A stretch of 64,000 bases of DNA, from positions 372,001-436,000 of the forward strand of contig CANMTR010000001.1 of assembly GCA_947500825.1 (NCBI GenBank), in the 5' to 3' direction. The notes below the pieces were generated by a model. That model saw only the letters and a program-made list of their open reading frames with translations, did no database searches and was not told the origin of the DNA. How positions within the stretch are numbered: the stretch's first letter is position 1; every line of letters begins with the position of its first letter. This document shows positions 10,643 to 21,173 of the stretch, one piece after another. The translations under genes and the position numbers were made by a program. This stretch comes from an uncultured Paracoccaceae bacterium. GTDB lineage: Bacteria > Pseudomonadota > Alphaproteobacteria > Rhodobacterales > Rhodobacteraceae.

Positions 10643-11202
10643 TGCTCGATGAGACCAATTACGTCCCGCGCCTGCGCAGTGACTACCAGGACCGGATCAA
10701 GGGCCTCCTGAAGGAGGAATTCTCCTACAAGAACGAGATGGAGATCCCGAGGCTCGACAAGATCGTGCTGAACATCGGTGCCGGTTCCGAGGCGGTCAGG
10801 GATTCTAAGAAGGCCAAGTCGGCCGCCGACGACCTGACGAAGATCTCGGGCCAGAGGGCCGTGGTGACCAAGGCGAAGAAATCGATCGCCGGCTTCCGCG
10901 TCCGCGAGGATATGCCGCTCGGGGCCAAGGTCACGCTGCGCGGCAACCGGATGTACGACTTTCTCGACAGGCTGGTGACGATCGCCCTGCCGCGCGTGCG
11001 CGACTTTCGCGGGATCAAGCCGAGCTTCGACGGCCGTGGCAACTTCGCCACCGGCATCAAGGAGCACATCGTCTTCCCCGAGATCAACTACGACCAGGTC
11101 GACGAGGTCTGGGGGATGGACGTGATCATCACCACCACCGCCGCGACCGACGCGGAAGCCAAGGCGCTGTTGAAGCATTTCAACATGCCGTTCAGCAGCT
11201 GA
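10642..11202 (+). CDS. rplE: 50S ribosomal protein L5
   Basis: L5 carries 5S rRNA into the central protuberance. The 186-residue protein has the motifs [15 protein letters not shown] (about residues 34-48) and [25 protein letters not shown]. It starts at an ATG that overlaps the rplX stop. Confidence 0.97.
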   Translation: MLDETNYVPRLRSDYQDRIKGLLKEEFSYKNEMEIPRLDKIVLNIGAGSEAVRDSKKAKSAADDLTKISGQRAVVTKAKKSIAGFRVREDMPLGAKVTLRGNRMYDFLDRLVTIALPRVRDFRGIKPSFDGRGNFATGIKEHIVFPEINYDQVDEVWGMDVIITTTAATDAEAKALLKHFNMPFSS

Positions 11203-11215
11203 AAGGATTTCAATC

Positions 11216-11521
11216 ATGGCTAAGAAAGCAATGATCGAGCGCGAGAAGAAGCGGCAGCGGATGGTGGAGCAGTACGCCGCCAAGCGGGCCGAACTCAAGG
11301 AACTTGCGCGGGACGAATCGAAGCCGATGGAAGAGCGGTTCAAGGCGCAGCTCAAGCTCGCCAAGTTGCCGCGCAACTCTTCTGCCACGCGGCTGCACAA
11401 CCGGTGCCAGCTCACGGGCCGTCCGCGCGGTTACTACCGCAAGGTGAAGATGAACCGGATCGCGCTCCGGGATCTGGGCACCCAAGGCCAGATCCCCGGC
11501 CTGGTCAAGTCAAGCTGGTAA
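11216..11521 (+). CDS. rpsN: 30S ribosomal protein S14, zinc-independent form
   Basis: S14 binds late in the 30S head. The 101-residue length and the absence of paired CxxC motifs identify the long zinc-free type (only a single Cys, in [15 protein letters not shown]). It starts with [17 protein letters not shown] and lies 13 nt after rplE. Confidence 0.97.
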   Translation: MAKKAMIEREKKRQRMVEQYAAKRAELKELARDESKPMEERFKAQLKLAKLPRNSSATRLHNRCQLTGRPRGYYRKVKMNRIALRDLGTQGQIPGLVKSSW

Positions 11522-11534
11522 GGAGGGTCTTGAT

Positions 11535-11930
11535 ATGATGAACGATCCTCTCGGCGATATGCTGACCCGGATCCGCAACGCCGGCATGCGTCACAAGTCC
11601 AACGTGCGCACTCCGGCCTCGAAACTGCGTTCGTGGGTGCTCGATGTCCTCGTCCAGGAGGGCTACATCCGCGGTTACGAGGAAGTCACCGACGACAGCG
11701 GTCACCCGCAGATCGACATCGCGTTGAAGTACTACGAGGGCCAGCCGGTCATCAAGGAACTCAAGCGCGTGTCCACTCCCGGACGTCGGGTCTATACCAG
11801 CGTGTCGGACCTGCCGTCCGTGCGTCAGGGCCTCGGCGTGTCGATCGTATCGACCTCGCACGGCGTGATGTCCGACCAGGCCGCTCGCTCCGCCAATGTC
11901 GGCGGCGAAGTGCTCTGCACCGTATTCTAG
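11535..11930 (+). CDS. rpsH: 30S ribosomal protein S8
   Basis: S8 binds helix 21 of 16S rRNA and represses the spc operon in E. coli. The 131-residue product includes [19 protein letters not shown] at the N-terminus and the C-terminal GGEVLCTVF. Two ATG codons in tandem (11535 and 11538) could start translation; AGGAGGGT ends 6 or 9 nt upstream. The first is reported. Confidence 0.96.
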   Translation: MMNDPLGDMLTRIRNAGMRHKSNVRTPASKLRSWVLDVLVQEGYIRGYEEVTDDSGHPQIDIALKYYEGQPVIKELKRVSTPGRRVYTSVSDLPSVRQGLGVSIVSTSHGVMSDQAARSANVGGEVLCTVF

Positions 11931-11941
11931 AGGAGGGAAGT

Positions 11942-12475
11942 ATGTCTCGTATCGGAAAGCGACCCGTCGAGCTGCCCTCGGGTGTCGAGGCGAGCCTGTC
12001 GGGCCAGACCATCGAGGTGAAGGGGCCGAAAGGACAAAGGTCCTTCACCGCGACGGATGATGTGACGATCTCGGTCGAGGACGGCGCCGTCAGCGTGACG
12101 CCGCGCGGCCCCTCGAAGCGCGCCCGCCAGCAGTGGGGCATGGCGCGCACCAACATCGCGAACCTCGTTCAGGGTGTGACGATTGGCTTCAAGAAGGAGC
12201 TGGAGATCTCGGGCGTGGGCTACCGGGCGCAGATGCAGGGCAACGTCCTGAAGCTGAACCTCGGTCTCAGCCACGACGTGAACTTCGACGTGCCGGAAGG
12301 CGTGACGATCACCGTTCCCAAGCCCACCGATATCGTGGTCGAGGGAATCAACGAGCAGCATGTCGGCCAGGTGGCCTCGAACATTCGCGACTGGCGGCGA
12401 CCCGAACCCTACAAGGGCAAGGGAATCCGCTACAAGGGCGAGTTCATCTTCCGCAAGGAAGGCAAGAAGAAGTAA
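11942..12475 (+). CDS. rplF: 50S ribosomal protein L6
   Basis: L6 supports the factor-binding region near the sarcin-ricin loop. The ATG at 11942, after GAGGGAAGT, gives [18 protein letters not shown]. The product of 177 residues ends with the conserved [16 protein letters not shown] segment. The frame upstream overlaps rpsH and is not used. Confidence 0.97.
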   Translation: MSRIGKRPVELPSGVEASLSGQTIEVKGPKGQRSFTATDDVTISVEDGAVSVTPRGPSKRARQQWGMARTNIANLVQGVTIGFKKELEISGVGYRAQMQGNVLKLNLGLSHDVNFDVPEGVTITVPKPTDIVVEGINEQHVGQVASNIRDWRRPEPYKGKGIRYKGEFIFRKEGKKK

Positions 12476-12488
12476 GGGACGCAAGACA

Positions 12489-12848
12489 ATGGCGAAGAGC
12501 AAGCTCGAGCTGTTCCAGAAGCGCCGTCTGCGCGTCCGGAACAAGCTTCGCAAGGTGAACGACGGGAAGCTCCGGCTGTCCGTCCATCGCTCGAACAAGA
12601 ACATCCACGCCCAGCTCATCGACGATGCGGAGGGCCGCACCTTGGCCTACGCCTCGTCGCTCGAGAAGGACTTGGGCCTCGCCGGCAAGAACAACGTCGA
12701 GGCCGCCGCCAAGGTTGGTGCGACGATCGCCGAGCGGGCGAAGGCCAAGGGCGTGGATGAAGCCTATTTCGACCGTGGAGGTTTCCTCTACCACGGGACG
12801 ATTCAGGCTTTGGCAGACGCCGCCCGCGAAGGTGGGCTGAAGCTGTGA
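12489..12848 (+). CDS. rplR: 50S ribosomal protein L18
   Basis: L18 binds 5S rRNA with L5. The ATG at 12489 gives 119 residues starting [20 protein letters not shown], with the motif [18 protein letters not shown] and the C-terminal [20 protein letters not shown]. It follows rplF after 13 nt. Confidence 0.97.
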   Translation: MAKSKLELFQKRRLRVRNKLRKVNDGKLRLSVHRSNKNIHAQLIDDAEGRTLAYASSLEKDLGLAGKNNVEAAAKVGATIAERAKAKGVDEAYFDRGGFLYHGTIQALADAAREGGLKL

Positions 12849-12854
12849 CAGCGC

Positions 12855-12877
12855 AGGCGGCGGATATTCCGCCGCCT
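12855..12877 (+). promoter_or_regulatory. Perfect 10-bp stem-loop between rplR and rpsE
   Basis: Bases 12855-12864 pair perfectly with 12868-12877 around the loop TAT, in the 103-nt rplR-rpsE gap. There is no U-run. It is one of several hairpins in the gaps of this gene cluster. Confidence 0.55.
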
Positions 12878-12951
12878 CGATGATCCGGGGGCCTTTGCGC
12901 CCACCAGGATCGGACCGAACGGGCCGTGCGCCCGCAGGACAGGAGCCGTAA

Positions 12952-13536
12952 ATGGCCAGAGAAGACCGCCGGGGCGGCCGCCGCGACCGCGACGAAAACC
13001 CCGAATTCGCCGATCGCCTCGTCGCGATCAACCGGGTGTCCAAGACGGTGAAGGGCGGCAAGCGCTTCGGCTTTGCCGCGCTCGTCATCGTGGGCGACCA
13101 GCGGGGCCGCGTCGGCTTCGGCAAGGGCAAGGCCAAGGAGGTCCCCGAGGCGATCCGAAAGGCCACGGAGAGCGCGAAGCGCAACATGATCCGCGTGCCC
13201 CTGCGCGATGGCCGGACGCTGCACCACGACCTGCACGGCCATCATGGCGCCGGTCGCGTCTTGATGCGCTCTGCGCCCAACGGTACCGGCATCATCGCAG
13301 GTGGCCCGATGCGCGCCGTGTTCGAGATGTTGGGCGTTCAGGACGTCGTCGCCAAGTCGCACGGCTCGCAGAACCCCTACAACATGATCCGTGCCACGCT
13401 GGACGGCCTGCGCAATCAGTCCTCGCCGCGCTCCGTCGCGCAGCGTCGCGGCAAGAAGGTCGCCGACATCCTTCCCAAGCGGGACGAGGCGCCGTCGCAC
13501 GGTGATCCGCAAGTCCAGATCGCCGAGGAGGCGTGA
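12952..13536 (+). CDS. rpsE: 30S ribosomal protein S5
   Basis: S5 is part of the mRNA entry channel and influences decoding fidelity. The 194-residue protein has the S5 N-terminal domain with [20 protein letters not shown] at about residues 43-62 and [20 protein letters not shown] in the C-terminal domain. It is preceded by CAGGAGCC. The stop lies just before the rpmD start. Confidence 0.97.
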   Translation: MAREDRRGGRRDRDENPEFADRLVAINRVSKTVKGGKRFGFAALVIVGDQRGRVGFGKGKAKEVPEAIRKATESAKRNMIRVPLRDGRTLHHDLHGHHGAGRVLMRSAPNGTGIIAGGPMRAVFEMLGVQDVVAKSHGSQNPYNMIRATLDGLRNQSSPRSVAQRRGKKVADILPKRDEAPSHGDPQVQIAEEA

Positions 13537-13538
13537 GC

Positions 13539-13727
13539 ATGGCCAAGACCATCGTCGTCCAGCAGATCGGCTCGCCGATCCGCCGCCCCAAGGACCAGCG
13601 CCAGACCCTCGTCGGGCTGGGCCTCAACAAGATGCACCGCACCCGCGAGCTGGTGGACACGCCCTCCGCCCGCGGCATGGTCGCGAAGATCCCGCATCTC
13701 GTGCGGATCATCGAAGAACGCGGCTGA
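13539..13727 (+). CDS. rpmD: 50S ribosomal protein L30
   Basis: L30 is a small 50S protein near 5S rRNA. The ATG at 13539 gives 62 residues starting [20 protein letters not shown] and ending in [13 protein letters not shown]. It has the Shine-Dalgarno GAGGAGG at the right distance. An in-frame GTG at 13533, overlapping the rpsE stop, is a possible but less well placed start. Confidence 0.95.
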   Translation: MAKTIVVQQIGSPIRRPKDQRQTLVGLGLNKMHRTRELVDTPSARGMVAKIPHLVRIIEERG

Positions 13728-13740
13728 CACGCGCGCATCC

Positions 13741-13768
13741 GGTACGCGGCGGGTGGCCGCCGCGTGCC
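13741..13768 (+). promoter_or_regulatory. 12-bp stem-loop between rpmD and rplO
   Basis: Bases 13741-13752 pair with 13757-13768 (one U-G pair, loop GTGG) in the 153-nt gap between rpmD and rplO. There is no U-run. It may be a processing, stabilising or pausing signal within the spc operon. Confidence 0.55.
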
Positions 13769-13880
13769 GACCCATCTAGAGGGGGAGTGGCATTTCGATT
13801 GCCAGCCCCGTGAAATCACGCGCCGCGTCCCTCCCATCGCTTCCCGGGGAGGTTGTCCGGCAAGCAAGGAGAAGCAGACC

Positions 13881-14366
13881 ATGAAGCTGAACGAACTTCG
13901 CGACAACGAGGGCGCCACCAAGCGCGCCAAGCGGGTCGCCCGCGGCCCGGGCTCGGGCAAGGGCAAGACTGCCGGCCGCGGTATCAAGGGTCAGAAGTCC
14001 CGCTCCGGCGTGGCGATCAAGGGCTACGAGGGCGGCCAGATGCCGCTCTACCAGCGTTTGCCCAAGCGCGGCTTCAACAAGCCCAACCGCAAGACCTTTG
14101 CCATCGTGAACCTGGGCCTGATCCAGAATTTCATCGACGCCGGGAAGCTCGGCGAGGAGATCACCGAGAGGGAGCTTCTAGATTCGGGCTTGGTGCGCCG
14201 CAAGAGGGACGGGGTTCGCCTGCTGTCGAAGGGCGAGGTGACGTCCAAGCTCCAGATCACCGTATCGGGGGCGTCCAAGGGCGCCGTCGAGGCGGTCGAG
14301 AAGGCCGGCGGATCGGTTACCGTGACGGGCGGCACCCGCCCCGAGGACGCGGCCGCCGAAGCGTAA
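13881..14366 (+). CDS. rplO: 50S ribosomal protein L15
   Basis: L15 is a late-assembly 50S protein. The ATG at 13881, after AAGGAGAAG, gives 161 residues beginning [18 protein letters not shown]. The conserved glycine-rich block [20 protein letters not shown] lies at residues 25-44. The C-terminal part shows the family segment about 50 residues from the end. Confidence 0.97.
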   Translation: MKLNELRDNEGATKRAKRVARGPGSGKGKTAGRGIKGQKSRSGVAIKGYEGGQMPLYQRLPKRGFNKPNRKTFAIVNLGLIQNFIDAGKLGEEITERELLDSGLVRRKRDGVRLLSKGEVTSKLQITVSGASKGAVEAVEKAGGSVTVTGGTRPEDAAAEA

Positions 14367-14419
14367 GCTGGTTGTGGGCGGGACGGCCCGCCTGTAATGA
14401 CCCCTACAGGTTTTCCAGA

Positions 14420-14457
14420 AACGCCGCGCGGCCCGGGAGACCGGATCGCGCGGCGTT
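14420..14457 (+). promoter_or_regulatory. 11-bp stem-loop between rplO and secY
   Basis: Bases 14420-14430 pair perfectly with 14447-14457; the 16-nt loop is itself GC-rich. CCTAGTTT follows. It lies 20 nt before the secY start codon in the 111-nt rplO-secY gap. It could be a weak terminator or an attenuator that separates membrane-protein synthesis (secY) from the ribosomal proteins. Confidence 0.5.
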
Positions 14458-14477
14458 CCTAGTTTCGAGAGGCCCCA

Positions 14478-15847
<1,370 letters not shown>

Positions 15848-15851
<4 letters not shown>

Positions 15852-16495
15852 CCACCAACATTATCCTTCTGGGACCGCCGGGAGCGGGCAAGGGAACCCA
15901 GGCACGCCGCCTCGTCGACGAACGGGGAATGACGCAGCTCTCGACCGGGGACATGCTCCGCGAGGCCCGTACGTCAGACACCGAGATGGGCCACCGCGTC
16001 GCCGAGGTAATGGATCGCGGCGAGCTGGTCACCGACGATATCGTCATCGGCCTCATCGAGGAGCATATGGAGAAGGACCGCACCAACGGGTTCATCTTCG
16101 ACGGCTTTCCCCGAACGCTGGCCCAGGCGGACGCCTTGGCTCGTCTTCTCGAAAAGCATGGCGAGCGCCTCGCCGCGGTGGTCGAGATGCAGGTCGACGA
16201 CGACGTCCTGGTCAAGCGCATTACCCTGCGGGCGACCTGCGCCGAATGCGGCGCCGTCTACAACGACGAAATGCGTCCGATCCCGTCCGACGGGAAGTGC
16301 GAGACGTGCGGTTCCACGGAGTTCAAGCGCCGTGAGGACGACAACGAGGAGAGCCTCAAGCAGCGTCTCCTCGAATATTACAAGAAGACCTCGCCGCTCA
16401 TCGGCTATTACTACGCCAACGGCCAGCTCAAGCGTATCGATGGACTTGGCGAGATCGACGAGGTCGCCGAGGAGATCGATAAGGTCCTCGACTGA
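15848..16495 (+). CDS. adk: Adenylate kinase with a four-cysteine zinc LID
   Basis: It converts ATP + AMP to 2 ADP. The 215-residue long-form enzyme has the P-loop GPPGAGKGT at residues 9-17 and the AMP-site pattern [10 protein letters not shown] at 81-90. The LID domain carries Cys131, Cys134, Cys151 and Cys154 (CAEC...CETC), a structural zinc site found in Gram-positives and some alphaproteobacteria but absent from E. coli Adk. It is the last gene of the spc operon and is coupled to secY. Confidence 0.97.
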
Positions 16496-16593
16496 GGACC
16501 GCCTGATCGCGAGCCTTTTAAGTATTTCCTGCTTCCGCCCGTGGGGCCACCCTTGCTAGACGGGACGCAAATCCCGAAAGGCGCGGGCAGGAC

Positions 16594-16776
16594 ATGGAAC
16601 TTCTGATGGGCGCGGTGATCGCAGGATATGCGATCGGTATCGGCATCGGGGCCTGCGGCGTAGGCCTCGTGGCCTATGTGGACAGGCTCGACGAACGAGA
16701 CGAACGCGACGAGCGGACCGGCCGGCGGGAAGGATCGCGTCCGTCTGCCCTTGACGCCGTGAGGATTTCCGACTAG
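16594..16776 (+). CDS. Small hypothetical membrane protein
   Basis: An open frame of 60 codons starts at an ATG preceded by GGGCAGGAC. Residues 1-28 form one Gly/Ala/Val-rich membrane segment (AVIAGYAIGIGIGACGVGLV). A strongly charged repeat follows (DERDERDER), then a hydrophilic tail. It sits alone in the 430-nt gap between adk and rpsM. I do not recognise a family. The membrane-plus-charged-tail composition favours a real small protein, but chance coding cannot be excluded. Confidence 0.4.
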   Translation: MELLMGAVIAGYAIGIGIGACGVGLVAYVDRLDERDERDERTGRREGSRPSALDAVRISD

Positions 16777-16927
16777 GGCGCGACATCCTTAATGGATCGC
16801 ATCGGCCGGCAGGCGCCTTGGCGCCTCGGCATTTCATATGACAAGGGCCTGGGGGCGGTACGCTTCGGGGCCCGCGTTGTGAAAAAAGGGCCTGGGACTA
16901 CGGGCTCGCAACGAGAGGACGAACGAC

Positions 16928-17296
16928 TTGGCACGAATCGCCGGGATCAACATCCCCACAGCAAAACGGGTGCCTATCGCACTCACCTACGTCACCGGCA
17001 TCGGGCGCTCCGCGGCCGAGCAGATCTGCGAGGCCACCGGCATCGATACGGCGCGTCGCGTCAACGAGTTGTCGGATTCCGAGGTGCTGAAGCTTCGCGA
17101 GCACATCGACGAGAACTTCACCGTCGAGGGCGACCTGCGCCGCGAGACGCAGATGAACATCAAGCGCCTGATGGATCTGGGCGCCTATCGCGGCCTGCGC
17201 CATCGCCGCAACCTCCCCGTGCGCGGCCAGCGCACGCATACGAACGCGCGCACCCGCAAGGGTCCCGCGAAGCCGATCGCCGGCAAGAAGAGATAA
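16928..17296 (+). CDS. rpsM: 30S ribosomal protein S13 (TTG start)
   Basis: S13 contacts the P-site tRNA and bridges to the 50S subunit. The protein must begin [20 protein letters not shown], and the only codon available in the start position is TTG at 16928, after GAGAGGA. The product has 122 residues, ends in the basic tail [11 protein letters not shown] and contains [20 protein letters not shown]. It is the first gene of the alpha operon. The TTG start may set a lower initiation rate for S13. Confidence 0.95.
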   Translation: MARIAGINIPTAKRVPIALTYVTGIGRSAAEQICEATGIDTARRVNELSDSEVLKLREHIDENFTVEGDLRRETQMNIKRLMDLGAYRGLRHRRNLPVRGQRTHTNARTRKGPAKPIAGKKR

Positions 17297-17311
17297 GGGA
17301 GGTCAAGCGAT

Positions 17312-17704
17312 ATGGCACGCGATCGTCGCGCTACCGCGAAGAAGAAGGTTTCCAAGAACATCGCCGCCGGCGTTGCTCACGTGAATTCCTCGTTCAACAA
17401 CACCAAGATCCTGATCTCGGACGTACAGGGCAATGCCATCTCCTGGTCTTCGGCCGGCACGATGGGGTTCAAGGGCTCGCGCAAGTCGACGCCCTACGCC
17501 GCCCAGATGGCCGCCGAGGATGCGGGCAAGAAGGCCCAGGAACACGGCGTCCGCACGCTCGAGGTGGAGGTCCAAGGTCCCGGTTCGGGCCGCGAATCCG
17601 CGCTTCGGGCCTTGGCAGCCGCCGGCTTCAACATCACGTCGATCCGCGACGTGACGCCCATGGCACATAACGGCTGCCGTCCGCCAAAGCGTCGCCGGGT
17701 CTGA
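17312..17704 (+). CDS. rpsK: 30S ribosomal protein S11
   Basis: S11 forms part of the platform near the mRNA exit. The 130 residues include [18 protein letters not shown] (about 21-38) and the C-terminal [18 protein letters not shown]. It follows rpsM by 15 nt. A long hairpin follows 16 nt after its stop. Confidence 0.97.
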   Translation: MARDRRATAKKKVSKNIAAGVAHVNSSFNNTKILISDVQGNAISWSSAGTMGFKGSRKSTPYAAQMAAEDAGKKAQEHGVRTLEVEVQGPGSGRESALRALAAAGFNITSIRDVTPMAHNGCRPPKRRRV

Positions 17705-17720
17705 TCCTGTCCTGGTTTCA

Positions 17721-17756
17721 GGGCGGGGCGCACGTGCATTGCCGTGCGCCCCGCCC
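17721..17756 (+). promoter_or_regulatory. Perfect 14-bp stem-loop between rpsK and rpoA
   Basis: Bases 17721-17734 pair perfectly with 17743-17756 around the loop TGCATTGC. The tail GTTGTCGTC is only moderately U-rich. It lies inside the alpha operon, 68 nt before rpoA, and is one of the longest perfect stems in the cluster. It may uncouple RNA polymerase alpha synthesis from the ribosomal proteins. Confidence 0.65.
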
Positions 17757-17824
17757 GTTGTCGTCACAACCTCGGGGTGTCACGGGCTTTGCATGGGTCC
17801 GCGACGGGAATTGAGGAGACACAC

Positions 17825-18841
17825 ATGCTTCAGAAGAACTGGCAGGAACTCATCAAGCCGCAGCAGCTGGAGATCAAGCCGGGCAACAACCCGCAGCGCC
17901 AGGCCACGGCCGTAGCCGAGCCTCTCGAGCGCGGCTTCGGCCTGACCCTCGGGAACGCCCTGCGCCGGGTGCTGATGTCCTCGCTCCAGGGCGCGGCGAT
18001 CACGTCCGTCCAGATCGACAACGTCCTGCACGAGTTCAGCTCCATCGCCGGCGTCCGCGAGGACGTGACCGACGTGGTCCTGAACCTCAAGGGCGTGGCG
18101 CTCAAGATGGAGGTCGAAGGACCCAAGCGCGTTTCCATCCAGGCCAAGGGTCCGATGGTCGTCACCGCCGGCGACATCACGGTCAGCCAGGGCATCGAGG
18201 TCCTCAACAAGGACCACGTGATCTGCCACCTCGACGACGGGGCCGACCTGTTCATGGAGATGACGGTGAACACCGGCAAGGGCTACGTCTCGGCCGACAA
18301 GAACCGTCCCGAGGACGCACCGATCGGCCTGATCCCGATCGACGCCATCTACAGCCCCGTGCGGAAGGTCAGCTACGACGTCCAGCCGACCCGTGAAGGG
18401 CAGGTACTCGACTACGACAAGCTGACCCTGAAACTCGAGACCGATGGCTCTGTCAGCGCCGAGGACGCGGTAGCTTATGCCGCCCGGATCCTGCAGGATC
18501 AGCTCCAGATCTTCGTCAACTTCGACGAGCCCGATCATGGCGGCCGTCCGGACGAGGATGACGGGCTGGAGTTCAACCCGCTCCTGCTGAAGAAGGTGGA
18601 CGAGCTGGAGTTGTCCGTTCGATCGGCCAACTGCCTCAAGAACGACAACATCGTCTATATCGGCGACCTGATCCAGAAGACCGAAGCCGAGATGCTCCGC
18701 ACTCCGAACTTCGGCCGCAAGTCGCTGAACGAGATCAAGGAAGTGCTTTCCGGCATGGGGCTGCATCTCGGCATGGATGTCGAGGAATGGCCGCCGGAGA
18801 ACATCGAGGACCTCGCCAAGCGCTACGAGGACAATTTCTGA
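17825..18841 (+). CDS. rpoA: RNA polymerase alpha subunit
   Basis: The alpha dimer is the assembly platform of RNA polymerase, and its C-terminal domain contacts UP elements and activators. The ATG at 17825 gives 338 residues starting [20 protein letters not shown]. The N-terminal domain covers about residues 1-235, with [18 protein letters not shown] at 38-55. The C-terminal domain has [20 protein letters not shown] and [17 protein letters not shown]. The upstream in-frame extension overlaps the hairpin and was not used. Confidence 0.97.
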   Translation: MLQKNWQELIKPQQLEIKPGNNPQRQATAVAEPLERGFGLTLGNALRRVLMSSLQGAAITSVQIDNVLHEFSSIAGVREDVTDVVLNLKGVALKMEVEGPKRVSIQAKGPMVVTAGDITVSQGIEVLNKDHVICHLDDGADLFMEMTVNTGKGYVSADKNRPEDAPIGLIPIDAIYSPVRKVSYDVQPTREGQVLDYDKLTLKLETDGSVSAEDAVAYAARILQDQLQIFVNFDEPDHGGRPDEDDGLEFNPLLLKKVDELELSVRSANCLKNDNIVYIGDLIQKTEAEMLRTPNFGRKSLNEIKEVLSGMGLHLGMDVEEWPPENIEDLAKRYEDNF

Positions 18842-18854
18842 TCGACCCAAGACC

Positions 18855-18883
18855 GGGGCAGGGCGCGTTGACGTGCCCGCCCC
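18855..18883 (+). promoter_or_regulatory. Bulged stem-loop between rpoA and rplQ
   Basis: GGGGC (18855-18859) and GGGC (18861-18864) pair with GCCC and GCCCC (18875-18883), with one bulged A and a 10-nt loop. It is a further hairpin in a long gap of the ribosomal cluster, 13 nt after rpoA. Confidence 0.4.
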
Positions 18884-18946
18884 CAAGGAGAGTCGGCGAC
18901 GCGCATCGCCGGCCGGACAAAGCAAAATCACGCTAGGAGATACGAG

Positions 18947-19360
18947 ATGCGTCACAAGACCGGATACCGCAAGCTGAACCGCACCCACGAGCACCGCAAG
19001 GCGCTGTGGGCGAACATGGCCGGCTCCCTCATCGAGCACGAGCAGATCAAGACGACCCTGCCCAAGGCGAAGGACCTGCGCCGCGTGGTCGAGAAGCTGG
19101 TCACTCTCGGCAAGCGCGGCGACCTCCATGCCCGTCGCCAGGCGGCATCGCAGCTCAAGCAGGACGCCCACGTCGCCAAGCTGTTCGACGTGATCGGCCC
19201 CCGCTACGCCGAACGCCAGGGCGGCTACGTGCGGGTGCTGAAGGCCGGCTTCCGCTACGGCGACATGGCCCCCATGGCAATCATCGAGTTCGTGGATCGG
19301 GATCGCGACGCCAAGGGCGCCGCCGATCGCGAAAGGCTGGCGGCCGAAGAGACCGACTGA
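18947..19360 (+). CDS. rplQ: 50S ribosomal protein L17
   Basis: L17 lies at the bottom of the 50S subunit. The 137-residue protein begins [20 protein letters not shown] and has [20 protein letters not shown] at about 27-46 and [20 protein letters not shown] near the end. It closes the alpha operon and is followed by an intrinsic terminator. Confidence 0.97.
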   Translation: MRHKTGYRKLNRTHEHRKALWANMAGSLIEHEQIKTTLPKAKDLRRVVEKLVTLGKRGDLHARRQAASQLKQDAHVAKLFDVIGPRYAERQGGYVRVLKAGFRYGDMAPMAIIEFVDRDRDAKGAADRERLAAEETD

Positions 19361-19389
19361 TCCCGTTTCGGGAGATCTAACGCTATTCC

Positions 19390-19432
19390 AGCCGGCGCGA
19401 CCTCCATCACCGAGGGGCGCCGGCTTTTCTTT
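19390..19432 (+). terminator. Intrinsic terminator of the ribosomal protein cluster
   Basis: Bases 19390-19398 pair perfectly with 19417-19425 and an inner CCTC/GAGG pair extends the stem. The tail TTTCTTT follows. It lies 30 nt after the rplQ stop and is the natural end of the alpha operon. Confidence 0.8.
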
Positions 19433-19822
19433 GGGCGGCCTTGAAACGCTCGGACACGGTCCGCTCGAATACATCCTCTAACGGAATATGCGCCGGTATC
19501 TCGACCAACGTCCGGAACGCCTGCGCGGGGCGGTTCCTTGCCGGGCCGGTACCGACCGTGAGGTTTCGGTCGATGCGCTGCGTGCCGTGAGCTCCGGTTC
19601 ATCCCCATCGCCTCGCCCAAGCCTGCCCAGATATCCTCTGCTCAAGCCGCGGCCTTGCCTGCGGTCTCGGGGAAGACCTGCGCAGGCGACGTCCGCATCG
19701 CCCCGTCCCGCACTTTCAACCGTGTCGGGCTGCGGCGACGAGAGGGCACAGGCCGCGCGCACCTTTCTGACGCCGCGCAAGCCGCTTTTGACGGCGCATC
19801 CCTGCCACCCTAGAAGAGCGCC
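19433..19822 (+). other. 390-nt gap without a recognisable gene
   Basis: Between the rplQ terminator and rarA I see no convincing coding sequence. The open frame from 19488 has a composition typical of a high-GC shadow and runs into rarA in another frame. No hairpin or tRNA is evident. The rarA promoter presumably lies here but I cannot place it. A deleted or decayed gene is possible. Confidence 0.5.
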
Positions 19823-21145
19823 ATGCCCGACCTATTCGACCCCGCCCCGGAGAGCGCGCCCGCGGATGACGAGCCCGGGGCCCGTCCCCTTGCCGACCGC
19901 CTGCGCCCGACCCGCCTCGCGGAGGTGATCGGACAGGATCGCGTGATCGGCCCCGACGGACCGCTCGGGGCGATGCTCGGCTCCGGCGCACTGTCCTCCA
20001 TCGTCTTCTGGGGGCCGCCCGGCGTGGGCAAGACCACGATCGCGCGGCTCCTGGCCCACGAGACGGACCTCACCTTCGTTCAGGTCAGCGCGATCTTCAC
20101 CGGCGTCGCCGAGTTGCGAAAGGTGTTCGATGCGGCGCGGCACCGGCGCGCGAACGGGCAGGGCACACTCCTGTTCGTGGACGAGATCCACCGCTTCAAT
20201 CGCGCGCAGCAGGACAGCTTCCTGCCCCACATGGAGGACGGAACGATCCTGCTGGTGGGGGCCACGACCGAAAACCCCTCCTTCGAGCTGAACGCCGCCC
20301 TCCTGTCGCGGGCGCAGGTCCTGGTCCTCGACCGGTTGAGCGAGGACGACATGGAGCGTCTCCTGTCGCGGGCCGAGGCCGAGATCGGCCACGACCTGCC
20401 GCTGACCGGCGACGCCAGGTCGGCCCTGCGCACCATGGCCGACGGGGACGGGCGCGCACTTTTGAACCTCGTGGAGCAGATCGCCGCCTGGCGGGCCGGG
20501 GAAACGGTGGACACCGCCGCGCTGACGGCCCGGCTGCAGCGCCGCGCGGCGCAGTACGACAAGTCGGGCGACGCCCACTACAACCTGATCTCGGCGCTCC
20601 ACAAATCCGTGCGCGGGTCGGACCCCGATGCGGCGCTCTACTGGCTCGCACGGATGCTCACGGGCGGCGAGGACCCCCGTTACCTCGCCCGGCGGATCAC
20701 GCGGATGGCGGTGGAGGATATCGGGTTGGCCGACCCGCAGGCGCATCGCGTCTGCCTCGATGCCTGGGAGACGTACGAGCGTCTGGGATCGCCCGAGGGC
20801 GAACTCGGCCTTGGCCAGGCGGTTGCCTATCTCGCGCTCGCGCCGAAATCGAACGCGGGCTACGCGGCGTTCAAGGCCGCCATGGCCGCGGCGAAGTCCA
20901 CGGGCTCCGAGCCGCCGCCCAAGATCATCCGCAACGCACCCACCCGCTTGATGAAGGACGAAGGCTACGGCGCGGGATACGAGTACGACCACGACGCCGA
21001 GGACGGCTTCTCGGGGCAGACCTACTTTCCCGACGGGATGGACCGCCAAAGCTACTACCGGCCCAAGGAGCGCGGGTTCGAGCGGGAGCTCAAGAAGCGC
21101 CTCGACTGGTTCGCGGACCTCCGGGCGAAGCGTCAGAGGGATTGA
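19823..21145 (+). CDS. rarA: Replication-associated recombination protein A (AAA+ ATPase)
   Basis: RarA/MgsA is an AAA+ clamp-loader-like ATPase that acts at stalled replication forks. The 440-residue protein has Walker A GPPGVGKTT at 64-72 and Walker B LLFVDEIHRFN at about 116-126. A sensor region ATTENPSFELNAALLSR and the C-terminal tetramerisation domain follow (EDPRYLARRITRMAVEDIGLADP, PPKIIRNAPTRLMKDEGYGAGYEYDHD). It lies 28 nt upstream of fluC on the same strand. Confidence 0.95.
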   Translation: MPDLFDPAPESAPADDEPGARPLADRLRPTRLAEVIGQDRVIGPDGPLGAMLGSGALSSIVFWGPPGVGKTTIARLLAHETDLTFVQVSAIFTGVAELRKVFDAARHRRANGQGTLLFVDEIHRFNRAQQDSFLPHMEDGTILLVGATTENPSFELNAALLSRAQVLVLDRLSEDDMERLLSRAEAEIGHDLPLTGDARSALRTMADGDGRALLNLVEQIAAWRAGETVDTAALTARLQRRAAQYDKSGDAHYNLISALHKSVRGSDPDAALYWLARMLTGGEDPRYLARRITRMAVEDIGLADPQAHRVCLDAWETYERLGSPEGELGLGQAVAYLALAPKSNAGYAAFKAAMAAAKSTGSEPPPKIIRNAPTRLMKDEGYGAGYEYDHDAEDGFSGQTYFPDGMDRQSYYRPKERGFERELKKRLDWFADLRAKRQRD

Positions 21146-21173
21146 CGCCGCGCGTCTCGGGCGCAAGGAGAGC

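Noticed and set aside
16835-16879. 14-codon leader peptide (ATG ACA AGG ...) before rpsM
   Set aside because: A chance short frame; no ribosome site and no regulatory codon run.
19488-19928. 146-codon frame upstream of and into rarA
   Set aside because: Pro/Arg/Ser-rich, no ribosome site, overlaps the rarA start in another frame.
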